Shown: positions 12,067-21,865 of the stretch, piece after piece
Numbering within the stretch: the first letter of the stretch is position 1
How the letters are laid out: each line of letters opens with the position of its first letter
Assembly (NCBI GenBank): GCA_902805475.1
Contig: CADCSX010000007.1
Span: 2,604,001-2,668,000 of the forward strand
Reading direction: 5' to 3'
DNA length: 64,000 nucleotides
Source: Entonaema liquescens
Lineage: Eukaryota > Ascomycota > Sordariomycetes > Xylariales > Xylariaceae
Made by a program: the position numbers and the translations under genes
Notes under the pieces: model-generated
Seen by the model: only the letters and a program-made list of their open reading frames with translations
Database searches by the model: none
What the model was told of the DNA's origin: nothing

Positions 12067-12180
12067 CCTAACCGGTTCGACCCATTTTTGGCACGTACCC
12101 GATTTTTGCAACGCAAAACCACCAAAACTACTACCTTTTCAACCTTAAATAATACCCCTAATATTGAAGCTACAAATTTA
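12067..12180 (+). repeat. Left terminal inverted repeat of the 12.1-kb element
   Basis: Reads CCTAACCGGTTCG, then a shared core containing GGCACGTACCCGATTTTTGC and GCAAAACCACCAAAACTAC-like sequence. It matches the right end in reverse orientation. It keeps many CpA dinucleotides, so it does not look RIP-mutated. Confidence 0.75.
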
Positions 12181-12834
12181 AGGATAAATATATAAAGAAA
12201 TGATTATATTTTATTTAATTTTATGGTATTTAATTTAAATTGAAAAAATTATTAAAGTTAAAATTTTAAAATTTAAAAAAAAAATATAAAAATATAAAAT
12301 TTTTATATATAAAATAAATACGAAAATAAGTAATTTCGATTATATTTAAAAAGTATAATATTTTAACGTAAAATTTTTATATTTTAAATTTAAAATATAT
12401 AATTAAATATATATAATTTATTATTATTTTTAAAATTAATTAATAATTATAATTATTATTATTATTAAAATATTTAAGTTTTAAAATTTTTTATAATAAA
12501 ATAAATAATATTTATTATAAATAAAATTATTAATTTTAATATTTTACCGTACGATTTTTTTACGATTATAATATTTCGTTAATATTTTTATAATAATTTT
12601 ATTAATATATAAAAATAAAAGTTTAAATTATATATATTTATAAAATAAATAATTGTAAAAAATTTAAATTATTAAAATTATTTAATTTCGTATTTAATTT
12701 ATATATACGAAATAAATATTTATTATAATATATATTATATTATAAATATTTTAACTTAAAATACGTTATATTTATAATAATTTATATTTAATTAAATAAT
12801 TATCAATTACTTATTAAATTATAATACCATTAAG

Positions 12835-12944
12835 TCAATAGCTTTAATATTGGTGGTTTTATTCGAGGTTATAAAGGTAGTAGTTTTAGTGGTTTTGCGT
12901 TGCAAAAATCGGGTACGTGCCAAAAGACGTCCGAACCGGTTAGG
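12835..12944 (-). repeat. Right terminal inverted repeat of the 12.1-kb element
   Basis: The reverse complement matches the left end: near-perfect over the outer 75 bases apart from a short mismatched patch after the first 13, then imperfect to about 110 bases. Cytosines outside CpG are intact here, in contrast to the element core. Confidence 0.75.
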
Positions 12945-12946
12945 TA

Positions 12947-13397
12947 ATATTAGTTGTGACTGCTGCTATTATTAATTATGTCAATCAATTTTTACAGTGG
13001 GTAATAAGTTAACGTTAGAATTCACATGATAGGTAGTGGATATTTAAACCAAGGCTTGGCCTGGACAGTCCGTAGCAGGGCTAGACTTCTATAGCTGGCT
13101 TCAACTTCCAATTCTGTTCCTGTAGCGCGCATATTGTCGGCTTGCTAGTGCTTGTAAAGTGGGCTGGTGGGATGGTGGGGTGGATTCGTTTGTAAATTCT
13201 CGCCTCATGCCGAATGCAATGGCGAGATTCTGTCTGACCTGATCAAAACTTTAAATTCTTCTGTACTTCCCTTATTACCCATCTTCTTTTCCTCTTAACC
13301 ACTAGATTTGGTCTTTACCCTCCAAAATCTGCGAGGCGGTCACTTTCACCTGTTTCATTCTGGTTAATAAATATCAACCATTCTAAAACTGCCCGCC
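12947..13397. other. Promoter and leader region of the CBS gene
   Basis: Spacer of about 450 bases with a pyrimidine-rich stretch (about 13255-13325) just before the cystathionine beta-synthase start. Such CT-rich tracts commonly precede transcription starts of active fungal genes. No TATA box is clear. Confidence 0.5.
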
Positions 13398-14963
13398 ATG
13401 ACCGTCATAAATGGCACCCTACCTCACAACCCGCCGCATGCTGCGACTGTCATATCCGCGACCGAATTAATCGGCAACACGCCTTTAGTGCGCCTTAATA
13501 AAATTCCTCAGTCTTTAGGCATCGAGAGCGAAATTTATGCCAAAGTCGAGCTTTTCAATGCTGGTGGTTCCGTCAAGGACCGCATAGCCTTGCGGATGAT
13601 CGAAGAGGCCGAGCGAAGTGGTCGTATTAAGCCAGGTGACACCTTGATCGAGCCTACCAGCGGAAACACTGGTATTGGCCTGGCATTGGTTGGAGCGATC
13701 AAGGGATACAAGACCATTATTACCTTGCCCGAGAAGATGTCTGCTGAAAAAGTGTCGGTGCTAAAAGCACTAGGAGCGACCATCATCCGCACACCGACTC
13801 AGGCGGCGTGGGATAGCCCGGAGAGCCATATTGGCGTAGCGAGGAGGTTGGTTAAGGAAATACCCAATGCGCATATCCTGGATCAATATTCAAACGAAAA
13901 CAACCCGCTAGCCCACGAGTTTGGCACGGCAGAGGAGATCTGGGAACAAACCGGCGGCAAAATTACATGTATTGTAGCCGGTGCCGGAACTGGTGGTACC
14001 ATTACGGGCTTGGCAAAAGGGTTGAAGAAACACAACAAGGATATCAAAGTTGTGGCTGCCGACCCCCAAGGGAGTATCTTGGCTTTACCCGAGGCGCTCA
14101 ACGACGAGCACCGCGATGAGCCCTATAAGGTTGAAGGAATTGGCTACGATTTCATACCCGATGTGCTTGACCGGGAGAAAGTCGATAAATGGTACAAGAC
14201 GGATGACAAAGATTCCTTTAAGCTTGCTCGACGATTGATCGCCGAGGAGGGACTGCTTGTCGGCGGAAGCTCCGGAAGTGCCCTGAGCGCTGCGTTGAAG
14301 GCGGTCAAAGATCTCGGATTGGGTAAGGATGATGTTGTCGTTGTCATTCTACCGGACAGCATCCGAAGCTATCTAACAAAGTTTGCGGATGACGATTGGC
14401 TGGCAGCTAATGATCTTCTACCACCTACCGACTCAGCTGCAAAGGAAGCAGCCGCTGATAGCAATTCCGTGAAGAAGTCCGAGGATCCTTACTCCGGAGC
14501 AACAGTCCGCTCGCTGAGACTGAAGCCTGTCCTCTCAGTCCTTGCTACCAGTCCATGCGCCGAGGCTATCGAGACCATGCGTGACAAGGGCTACGACCAG
14601 CTTCCGGTTCTTGCCAGTGCGGGAGGTAAGCTTGTGGGTCTCGTCACTCTTGGTAACCTACTCAGCTACGTATCCCGTGGACGAGCTAGTGGGCAAAGCC
14701 CAGTTAAGGATGTCATGTTCGACTTTAGCAAGATAGACGAGGTGGTTACCGACCCCAGAGAAGGAAAAGGAAGCAAGCGCCGCAAGTTTGTTGAGATTAC
14801 ACTGGACACCCCAATCACAGAACTCAGCAGATTTTTTGAGTGGAACAGCGCTGCTGTCGTCACTGAGCCTAGCCAAGGAAAAGCTAAGGCGCTTAGTAAA
14901 CCAGTTGCGATCGTAACTAAGGTTGACTTGCTGACCTGGATGGTCAAGCAGGTAAAAGCTTGA
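13398..14963 (+). CDS. CYS4: Cystathionine beta-synthase
   Basis: Cytosolic PLP enzyme of the transsulfuration route that condenses homocysteine with serine to cystathionine. Uninterrupted frame of 521 residues, the usual length of the fungal enzyme. The PLP-binding lysine is Lys60 in GGSVKDR. The substrate loop is PTSGNTGIG (near residues 89-97), the phosphate-binding loop is GAGTGGTITG (near 196-205), and the fold-type II domain runs to about residue 340. A linker then leads into a C-terminal pair of CBS (Bateman) modules, roughly 370-430 and 455-515, as in the yeast enzyme. Fungal enzymes lack the N-terminal heme-binding segment found in animals, and the N-terminus here is also short, without such a Cys/His motif. 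The ATG is the first in frame after a pyrimidine-rich leader. A bacterial-type cysteine synthase is excluded by the CBS pair. Confidence 0.95.
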   Translation: MTVINGTLPHNPPHAATVISATELIGNTPLVRLNKIPQSLGIESEIYAKVELFNAGGSVKDRIALRMIEEAERSGRIKPGDTLIEPTSGNTGIGLALVGAIKGYKTIITLPEKMSAEKVSVLKALGATIIRTPTQAAWDSPESHIGVARRLVKEIPNAHILDQYSNENNPLAHEFGTAEEIWEQTGGKITCIVAGAGTGGTITGLAKGLKKHNKDIKVVAADPQGSILALPEALNDEHRDEPYKVEGIGYDFIPDVLDREKVDKWYKTDDKDSFKLARRLIAEEGLLVGGSSGSALSAALKAVKDLGLGKDDVVVVILPDSIRSYLTKFADDDWLAANDLLPPTDSAAKEAAADSNSVKKSEDPYSGATVRSLRLKPVLSVLATSPCAEAIETMRDKGYDQLPVLASAGGKLVGLVTLGNLLSYVSRGRASGQSPVKDVMFDFSKIDEVVTDPREGKGSKRRKFVEITLDTPITELSRFFEWNSAAVVTEPSQGKAKALSKPVAIVTKVDLLTWMVKQVKA

Positions 14964-15595
14964 TTAAGATTGAATTTATTTTATAGCAGGGCTTTTCCTG
15001 ACGGCTGCTAAGAAATAGAAGACAAATCATCGCATGGCGCTATGGTGGAATTGCATCCGGATCATCAACTTATTAATCTAGACTTGGGAATGGCGGGTTA
15101 TAAATGGTAGACCCAACCTCAACAAGCAGCATTGGATATTCACTTGAGGTATTTACATAGACATCACCTACAGAACGCGCCGCCGTAATGAAATTATGTG
15201 TGCTATCCTATCAATGTGTTTTTCATAGGGTCGTTACGGTAGTGTTTGCTCTGACAGTGCACGAAAAAGTGTGGTAGTGGCATATTAGAGGATATTTGAA
15301 GCCAACCCCTATTAAACCTGGGGCGCGGTCTTTGCTGCTAAGGTTACAATAGGTGCGAAGCTGACGGCGATGAAATAGAAAGTTAGCTTATATAGCCACG
15401 ACCCTTAACTAATAAGAGTACTCTTATTTTCATATATGAATAGGTACTCTGGTGGATATTAACGCTAAGCCCCCTCGATAGCATCTATATGCATTGAGAC
15501 ACCGTGGAAAGGAGAGCGCAGTTAAGAAAACTGCCAGGAATTGGTGATATTACCGCCCCCACCAAGTACGAAATTATTACATATTATAGCGACGT
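14964..15595. other. Convergent intergenic spacer
   Basis: About 630 bases between the stops of the cystathionine beta-synthase gene and the opposite-strand SRP receptor gene. It should contain both 3' ends. No other feature is seen. Confidence 0.5.
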
Positions 15596-16456
15596 TCAGA
15601 TTCTTTCTGATATCCAGTCCCACCACTTGTCTACCTTGCCATCAAGAACGCTCCCGCCGATTACGTCGACTTCGATATCGAACTCCCTCATCTGACCGAA
15701 CGAAAACTTCTCGGAGCCGTACTGACCTAACCAATCGTCCTGTTCCTCGGATCCGATTTCATCTACGCCAACGCCCGAATCAAGCAACCCTTTGCTCCGA
15801 GACTGTCTTATCCGGCCGAGCTCGGCCTCGAGGTTGCTCTTGACGAGAGAGGCGGGTAGAGCAGTGAATAAGTCCAACTTGTTCGCAGCGATAAGGACAT
15901 GGATCGCGGTAGGTGCTTTTGACGTCTTCCCGGCTCCCGTGCGTTTCTGCAATGCGAGGAGCACGTCGTATAAAAATGACGCCGCATCCACTAAACCATC
16001 GTCCAAGCTAGCAGCGTCAAGCATGTATATAATACCCCGCAGCGTGTTCGAAGCGATATGGGTCATAGCATGTTGGTTCCGCAATTTTCCGTGCCCCGGG
16101 GTGTCGACGAGTAGAAACTTGCGGTGAGACCCTGGGGCATCGTCACGCGCGGCCTCTCGAAAGGTGGAAGCGCCGTGATCATCGGAGACAGTAAGCTCGA
16201 CGGATTGGGGAATCTGCGAGGTGTGGGTTGCGGCAGCAGAGTCACCACGTTCAAGTAGAGTGAGGAGAGAGGTCTTGCCGCCGGAAGGAGGTCCTGCGAG
16301 AAGAATCGACGGAAGAGAAGTGTAAGGAGTGGTTTGGACGATGTAGAAGTGTATGATTGTCGGTAGGAGGAAGACGATAAGTGCGCCGACGATGAAGATC
16401 TCGGTTGAGGGCGTGAGGAGGTACTCGAGGAATTGCTTGAGAACCTCCATTTTCAC
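15596..16456 (-). CDS. SRP102: Signal recognition particle receptor beta subunit
   Basis: Membrane-anchored small GTPase that holds the SRP receptor alpha subunit on the ER during co-translational targeting. Single exon, 286 residues. One transmembrane helix lies at about residues 19-41, and the GTPase domain follows directly. Its P-loop is GPPSGGKTS (residues 55-63), the switch II motif is DTPGHGK, and the base-recognition motif is NKLD. These motifs in this order, with an N-terminal anchor and no lipidation site, define SR-beta; the overall length matches fungal orthologs. Two in-frame ATGs occur two codons apart (MKMEV), and the first is used here. An acidic insert with DEIGSEEQDD before the last strand is common in this family and variable between species. 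Confidence 0.92.
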   Translation of the reverse strand: MKMEVLKQFLEYLLTPSTEIFIVGALIVFLLPTIIHFYIVQTTPYTSLPSILLAGPPSGGKTSLLTLLERGDSAAATHTSQIPQSVELTVSDDHGASTFREAARDDAPGSHRKFLLVDTPGHGKLRNQHAMTHIASNTLRGIIYMLDAASLDDGLVDAASFLYDVLLALQKRTGAGKTSKAPTAIHVLIAANKLDLFTALPASLVKSNLEAELGRIRQSRSKGLLDSGVGVDEIGSEEQDDWLGQYGSEKFSFGQMREFDIEVDVIGGSVLDGKVDKWWDWISERI

Positions 16457-16693
16457 TGCGATACTTGCGATACTTGCGATGGCAGCGAGAAGGAAAGGTA
16501 TCGGGAGAAAGGGGCGCTATTTAAAAGAAGTGTACCCAAGTAGCGCTTAGAGTTGCCAGATCATACATGTAGGAAGTCCAAGGTATCATGCCATATTGAG
16601 ATTTGTTGTACCTTGCGATATGTACGATTTAACTTCGTTGGGTTACAGTGTCATCATTCGATGCCAAGTCTTAGAGTGTCCCCCTGTCTTTTA

Positions 16694-16731
16694 GCGTTTG
16701 TAGTGTTTTAGCGTTTTAGCGTTTTAGCGTC
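16694..16731. repeat. Tandem repeat, TTTTAGCG unit
   Basis: Three perfect consecutive copies of GTTTTAGC, preceded by two degenerate ones. Located in the shared promoter region of SRP102 and AKR1. Confidence 0.75.
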
Positions 16732-17219
16732 AGAAAAGCTTTGAGCATTTAAAGCATGTGCCGTTCTATCGGGAGAGGTACGTACTCGATAAGCCGGAAA
16801 CAACACATTATCAGCCACTCATACTAACACGATAAGAGAAAAGGGTGGCTTAGCACTGACGACGGGCTGGACGGCAAGGCGGCACCGTGTAGTACCCAAC
16901 CCAGCACCTGGGCAGCTGGGGCAGTTTACGCGGATTGCTGACCTGATCTGATATATGATCGTTGATAATTCGAGGCAACCAACAAGAATCAGTAATGCAT
17001 TAATGAGTATTTGGCGCGAAACTGGTTATAGTGCCTGGCTTACTTTTTTGCCCTCTTCTAAAGATTGAAAAACACCATGTGTTTTTGAATCAGGCATCAA
17101 ATTTATAAAGAATTATTTAATTCACTAATTCTCTGAATTATATAAGTTCAAGTGCCCAACTCTTCCCTCTACCAATTCATTCTTCTTTGGCGACTTATCG
17201 CGATACTTGTATCAGCGAA

Positions 17220-17272
17220 TTATTTTCTTTTTTTTCTTCCTCTCCTTTTCTTCTCTTTTTTTTTTTCTTTAT
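17220..17272 (+). promoter_or_regulatory. Pyrimidine-rich core promoter tract of AKR1
   Basis: More than 50 bases almost only of T and C, 60-115 bases before the AKR1 ATG. CT-rich tracts at this position are typical of constitutive genes in filamentous fungi and often precede the transcription start. The function is inferred from position. Confidence 0.45.
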
Positions 17273-17334
17273 TGATCACTACGTCGGAAGCCTCGCGATC
17301 GTCCTAATTCACTATTAAGGACTAGCCACACGCG

Positions 17335-19759
17335 ATGGCTCAAAATGCACTGCCAAATACGAATCCCGCCGGCGCCCCGATACAGCCGTCCTCCAAAGGT
17401 CCTGCAGCTGCTCCGAAGCTGAACTCGCAAGACATGGAGATGGGCAGCATTCCCGGCGGTGATCCACCCTCGTCCGAACCGGATATCATGCAAATCGCGA
17501 GAGTAGGAGATTTAGTAGCAATGGAAAAGCTCTTTGAGACCTCGGATCTTGACGCGACTTATACAGACGACGAAGGCATCACGCCGCTGCACGTATGCGC
17601 TGGCCCAGATATCCCCCTCTCTACCTTACCTTACTAACAATCCTTCTAGTGGGCAGCTATTAACAACCAGTATGCGATGTGCAAGTTCCTCATCGAGAAA
17701 GGCGCCGACATAAACAAAAAGGGAGGCGAAAGCATTGCAACGCCGTTGCAATGGGCTGCCCAACGATCAAATTACTACACCGTTAACCTTCTCCTCCAAC
17801 ACGGCGCCGACCCTCTTATTACAGACGCCCAAGGTTATAATACTCTACACATCTCGACTTTTAGTGGAAATGTCTTATTGGTAGTCTTATTATTACACCA
17901 GGGCATACCCGTCGATGTAGCCGATGCCTATGGACATACGTGTCTCATGTGGGCTGCGTATAAAGGCTTTCCGCAATGTGTCGACCTCTTCCTGCGGTGG
18001 GGCGCGAGCGTACATGCGACGGACGAACAGGGCTTTACAGCGTTGCACTGGGGTCTGGTCAAAGGTTCACCGCTATGTATACTTAAGCTTCTAGAATACG
18101 GCTCGGATCGCTTTGCAAAGACGGGTACGGGCAAGACTCCCGCGATAACAGCGAAGGATCTCAATACCGTCAACGCCTGGCATAGAGCTTTGAAAGAGTG
18201 TGGTTATGACGAGGATGGGCATGTCGTAACCCCCTGGTGGCCTGGGTCATCTTTCTTTCTCAAGGATAAACGCGGGTTCATGAACAAATCCTTGTTCCTC
18301 TTGCCCGTCCCGTTACTATTTACCGAGCTAATGGTGTTGGCTCACTTACCTATATTCTTATCCATACCCGTTGCGCTCTTGATAGGATTCGGCTTCCAGT
18401 GGATAACGAATCAAATTCTCGAGTATGCTCCCCCAGATATGAGACATCTACATAAGACGGTACGTATCCTCGGTCCAAGAAAAGGGATGCAGGGCTAATA
18501 GGTCTCAGCCTTGGTTAGCCGGCATATTTGCGGCGTCCTTGTTTTTGGTAGGGTTCAGATGGATTCTGACGATATTCCCTGGTGAGTTTCTTGGTTTCTT
18601 GGCAACTTCATATTCGGTAATGACGAGTTAACGACTTTTTTAGCGACATTTTCGCAACATCCGCTTCTTAACTTCACCTTCCTCTTCTTCTACGGTTTGA
18701 CAGGCTACTTTTATGCGGCGTGTATGGTCTTTGACCCCGGATACGTTCCTAAGCTCAATGGGATCGCCGAGCAGAAAGCCGTCATTGACGAGTTGTTAAG
18801 TTTGTGGAAATTCGACGAGTCCAATTTTTGTGTTACTTGCATGATACGGACTCCTCTCAGGAGTAAACACTGTAGGCGGTGTCAACGGTGTGTTGCGAAG
18901 CATGACCAGTAAGTGCCATGATTTGAAACTATTTAATATTGATCCATATCTACTCACACGATATAGTCACTGCCCCTGGGTAAACAACTGCGTTGGCGTC
19001 AACAATCACCGACACTTCTTCCTCTACCTAATCAACCTTGTTTTCGGTATCGTCTCTATTGACTGGTTGCTGTATTATTACTTCTCCGAGCTCCCTAAAT
19101 CGGCCTCCAAAGGAGAATGCTTAATTTTGGCGGAATCTATCTGTGCAGTTGTCAATAATGACCCGTATACAGTACTACTCGGGCTGTGGACGACGCTACA
19201 GCTTACATGGGTGGGCATGCTCATCTTTGTTCAATTCATCCAGGTCGCCCGTGCTATGACCACGTATGAAAATATGTATGGCGTGCAAGACGGCTCAGCA
19301 TCATCGCTTGGTTCGGCCTTCACGAGCACCGGAGCGCCACTCGATCCGAACCATCCCGATGCTGCAACTCCTCCGTCCGCGGCTGCCGACCCGCTAGGAA
19401 CCGGTAGGGGTGCGCATGCGCATAAGCATAAGAGTTTCTTACAGCAATGGGGCAGACTCCTCGGCGTTGATACGTTCATTGAGACGGCAACAGGTCGGGG
19501 CGCTGCCACAGGCAAAAAATTAAAGAAGAAACGTAATCCCTATAACAAGGGCTTGATACAAAACTGTCGCGATTTCTGGTGTGACCCAGCACCAATATTC
19601 GGACGTAGGGAGACGGGCGATGCCTTGCTAGGCGGTGAAAGGATAAACTACACGGAGGTTTATGAGAGCCCAGTAGCGATGAGCCTAGGGCTCGGTGGCG
19701 CAGTTTCAAGCGGCCGGAGGAGAGGCGGGTACGAAACTGTAGCCGGTGATGAGGTATAA
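17335..19759 (+). CDS. AKR1: Palmitoyltransferase Akr1 (ankyrin repeats plus DHHC domain)
   Basis: Golgi-type protein S-acyltransferase. Five exons, 17335-17592, 17650-18459, 18509-18581, 18644-18908 and 18967-19759, joined by canonical introns; about 732 residues, the usual Akr1 length. An N-terminal disordered stretch is followed by about five to six ankyrin repeats (residues about 50-265, with units such as TPLQWAAQRSNYYTVNLLLQHGADP split across them). Four to six membrane helices follow, with the Cys-rich DHHC module between them: CMIRTPLRSKHCRRCQRC, then AKHDHHCPWVNNCVG. The active-site tetrad is encoded across the last intron (CA before it, T after it), which confirms that splice. Akr1 enzymes often have DHYC; here I read DHHC. 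The tail carries His-rich and Lys-rich cytosolic segments and the conserved NPYNKG motif. Confidence 0.93.
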
Positions 19760-20332
19760 CGAGCGATTGTTTCGAGCAACGGCATGACATATTACTGGGG
19801 TTTACGACTTGGTGATGATGAACATCGGGTTCAAGACCCCACATCAATTGAGCGAGATACTATTCTTGAAGCGTTAGGAAATGAGGAAATAAAATGTACA
19901 TTATTGACTTGCGATGTCCAAACCCCCTCTGGACCTTGCCGAGTTGTGTACAAATGAGAGCAGAGGCATCAAATCTATCATTAGAGTACTAGATTTACCT
20001 TGAGTTCTTTAGTCGGTATCAAATTAATCCCTTAAGGACCTATTATATGGTTTGATATTAGATCCATATCTTTTTTTACCTCCAAGCAAAACTCCCCCCT
20101 ATTCGGTGGTACATCATCTCATTTGTTTACTCAACAGAGGAACCTTATTGCGGGTTCTAATAGTATATGTAATAATTTAAACGAGAGACTAAGAAGATAA
20201 AAGAAGTTTAAAAGGACCCAAGGTATATACATCCACATGGCTCAAAGGCTACTCATAACCGTTTACAATGAAGTGTCTTCTAAAATTTCGCAGGAATACA
20301 ACAGTGTCAACTCAAGATTCAGTTGTCTTCAT
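19760..20332. other. Convergent intergenic spacer
   Basis: About 570 bases between the AKR1 stop and the stop of the opposite-strand GH5-like gene. Nothing further is recognised. Confidence 0.5.
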
Positions 20333-21761
20333 TTACCCAATGATTTTTGACCAGTCCTGCAGAGCATTGGCGTTGGAGGCGCCTTTTACGACCGACCCAA
20401 TGTCGACGTCTCCTTCAACGAAGATTCCGAAGTGGTCACCGGAATCCTCTCTGGGGTCGTAGGAACAAGTCTTTTTTGGTAGGAACTGCCAATACAAGTT
20501 TGGTAGACCAACTTTGTTAATGTCATTGGCTTGGGCAGGCAGCTCGCTCTGAGCGCTGTTTGCCGCAGTGTTAACTCCCCATTCCTCGACGAAGATGAGC
20601 TTGCCGCCGGCCTGCTGAACCCATTTCTTGGCACCGCCGGACCATTGACCTGGTAGTATGATTAGCTTAGATACTCATACCAAAATTGGAAATAGTCTAT
20701 AAATGTAATCAGAGCTGAGGAATGAACTTACCCGGGTTGTTAGACTGGCTACCCGCATACCGATGGATAGCGATCAGATCGATCTCAGGGCACTTCGTAG
20801 CAGCGTCGATGAAGGTGCAATCATGCGAAATGTCACCGCCAATGCCGCCAGTTGCAATTTGGATCTTGTTGTTGGCGCCAAGAACATTGCGAAACTTCTT
20901 AGCACGCCCGCAGAGCCAGTTCTTCTGGTCGTTGTTCTGACACACTGAAATGTCTGACGACATGGGCTCGTTCTAGATTTTTCGCTGGTGAGAACTCCTA
21001 GACACGAATAGAAAAGATGTATCACGTCCTAATATTCAGAGATGGAACTTACTTGAAGGTCAAACGCCATGATCGCGTCGCCCCAGTTCTTCCATACCTG
21101 GCCGGAGTGGGCTCCCTTGTAGTTGAGAATATGGTCGATTCGCTTATCGTAGGCTTTAATAGCTTCGTCTGAGGAGTAGAACCCAGACTTGCCAAATTTG
21201 GTGTACACGTCCCTATAGATTTATAAGTGTTAACCATCAGTCCAGATGTCTTAACTATTGCGCCTGAATCATGTAATGCTTACTTTCGATAGTCGTCAAG
21301 AAGCGAGTTCGCGTCGTGGGGCGAAATAATAGATTTGATGCCCTTCTTAGCTAGCTTGTTGACAACTTTATCGACGGCGTCCAGCGTCTTGTCGTCGAAC
21401 TTGCCCAGTTCGGACTCCAACGGGCCTACATCTACCGCAATGTTACTGCCCTTTTCGCAATGACCTGCGGCTTGCCGGTTCACCCATACACGGACGACCT
21501 TGACGCCATAGTTGGAGAGATCCTTGATGTAATTGTCTTGGTCCTGGTCGGATAAGCCAGGAAGAAAGTCTGGGTTATGTGCGTTAGTATTCAATTCGGG
21601 CTTGGAACTTGTCCAAATGAATTGACTCGTTGATGTTACGTACACAGGTTGGAACCCATGAATGAGTGTGAGATCTTCCTGGGTTCGATCTCGTTCACGG
21701 GTGTTGCGAAAACTCCTGGAAGTGCTAGAGCTCCTAGACTAAGGAACAGCGAAGCCTTCAT
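20333..21761 (-). CDS. Secreted GH5-like (clan GH-A) glycoside hydrolase, mannanase-type candidate
   Basis: Extracellular enzyme expected to cut a beta-linked polysaccharide. Five exons on the minus strand, 21644-21761, 21284-21569, 21053-21212, 20732-20972 and 20333-20649, with phases 1, 2, 0 and 1, give about 373 residues. The first exon encodes a signal peptide (MKASLFLSLGALALPGVFAT). Mature motifs follow the clan GH-A barrel: GSNLYFLPG at strand 1, VVRVWVN at strand 2, FDLQNEPM with the acid/base Glu at strand 4, IAIHRYAG at strand 6, and FVEEWGV with the nucleophile Glu at strand 7. The acid/base codon begins exactly at an exon start. The NEP motif and overall pattern resemble fungal GH5 mannanases and cellulases, but I cannot fix the subfamily or substrate. 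A TATA-like box lies 95 bases upstream. Confidence 0.8.
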
Positions 21762-21855
21762 TTTCGCCGAATATGTAGTTGTCTTGTTTATGTTAATGTA
21801 GACTGTTTAATTCTTGGTGGTGAATCTTGAGTTGAAATTTGGGTCTATGCCTGAG

Positions 21856-21865
21856 TATTTATATA
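21856..21865 (-). promoter_or_regulatory. TATA-like box of the GH5-like gene
   Basis: On the minus strand this reads TATATAAATA, 95 bases before the ATG at 21761. Strength and spacing fit a regulated secreted-enzyme gene. The assignment is inferred from position. Confidence 0.5.

Larger units (their letters stand above)
12067..12944. mobile_element. TA-flanked terminal-inverted-repeat element with AT-saturated interior
   Basis: An 878-base unit bounded by inverted repeats that begin CCTAACCGGTTCG at the left and end CGAACCGGTTAGG at the right, each flanked by TA (12065-12066 and 12945-12946). The inverted repeats stay well matched for about 75 bases and remain recognisable with changes to about 115 bases. 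Between roughly 12190 and 12830 the DNA is almost only A and T, and nearly every remaining C or G lies in a CpG. This is the footprint expected of RIP. No open frame survives. The TA flank suggests a Tc1/mariner-like or MITE origin, which is an inference. No transposase remains to test it. Confidence 0.75.
16457..17334. other. Divergent promoter region between SRP102 and AKR1
   Basis: About 880 bases between two divergently transcribed genes. It contains an eight-base tandem repeat (16694-16731) and a long pyrimidine tract (about 17220-17272) just before the AKR1 start. Confidence 0.55.
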
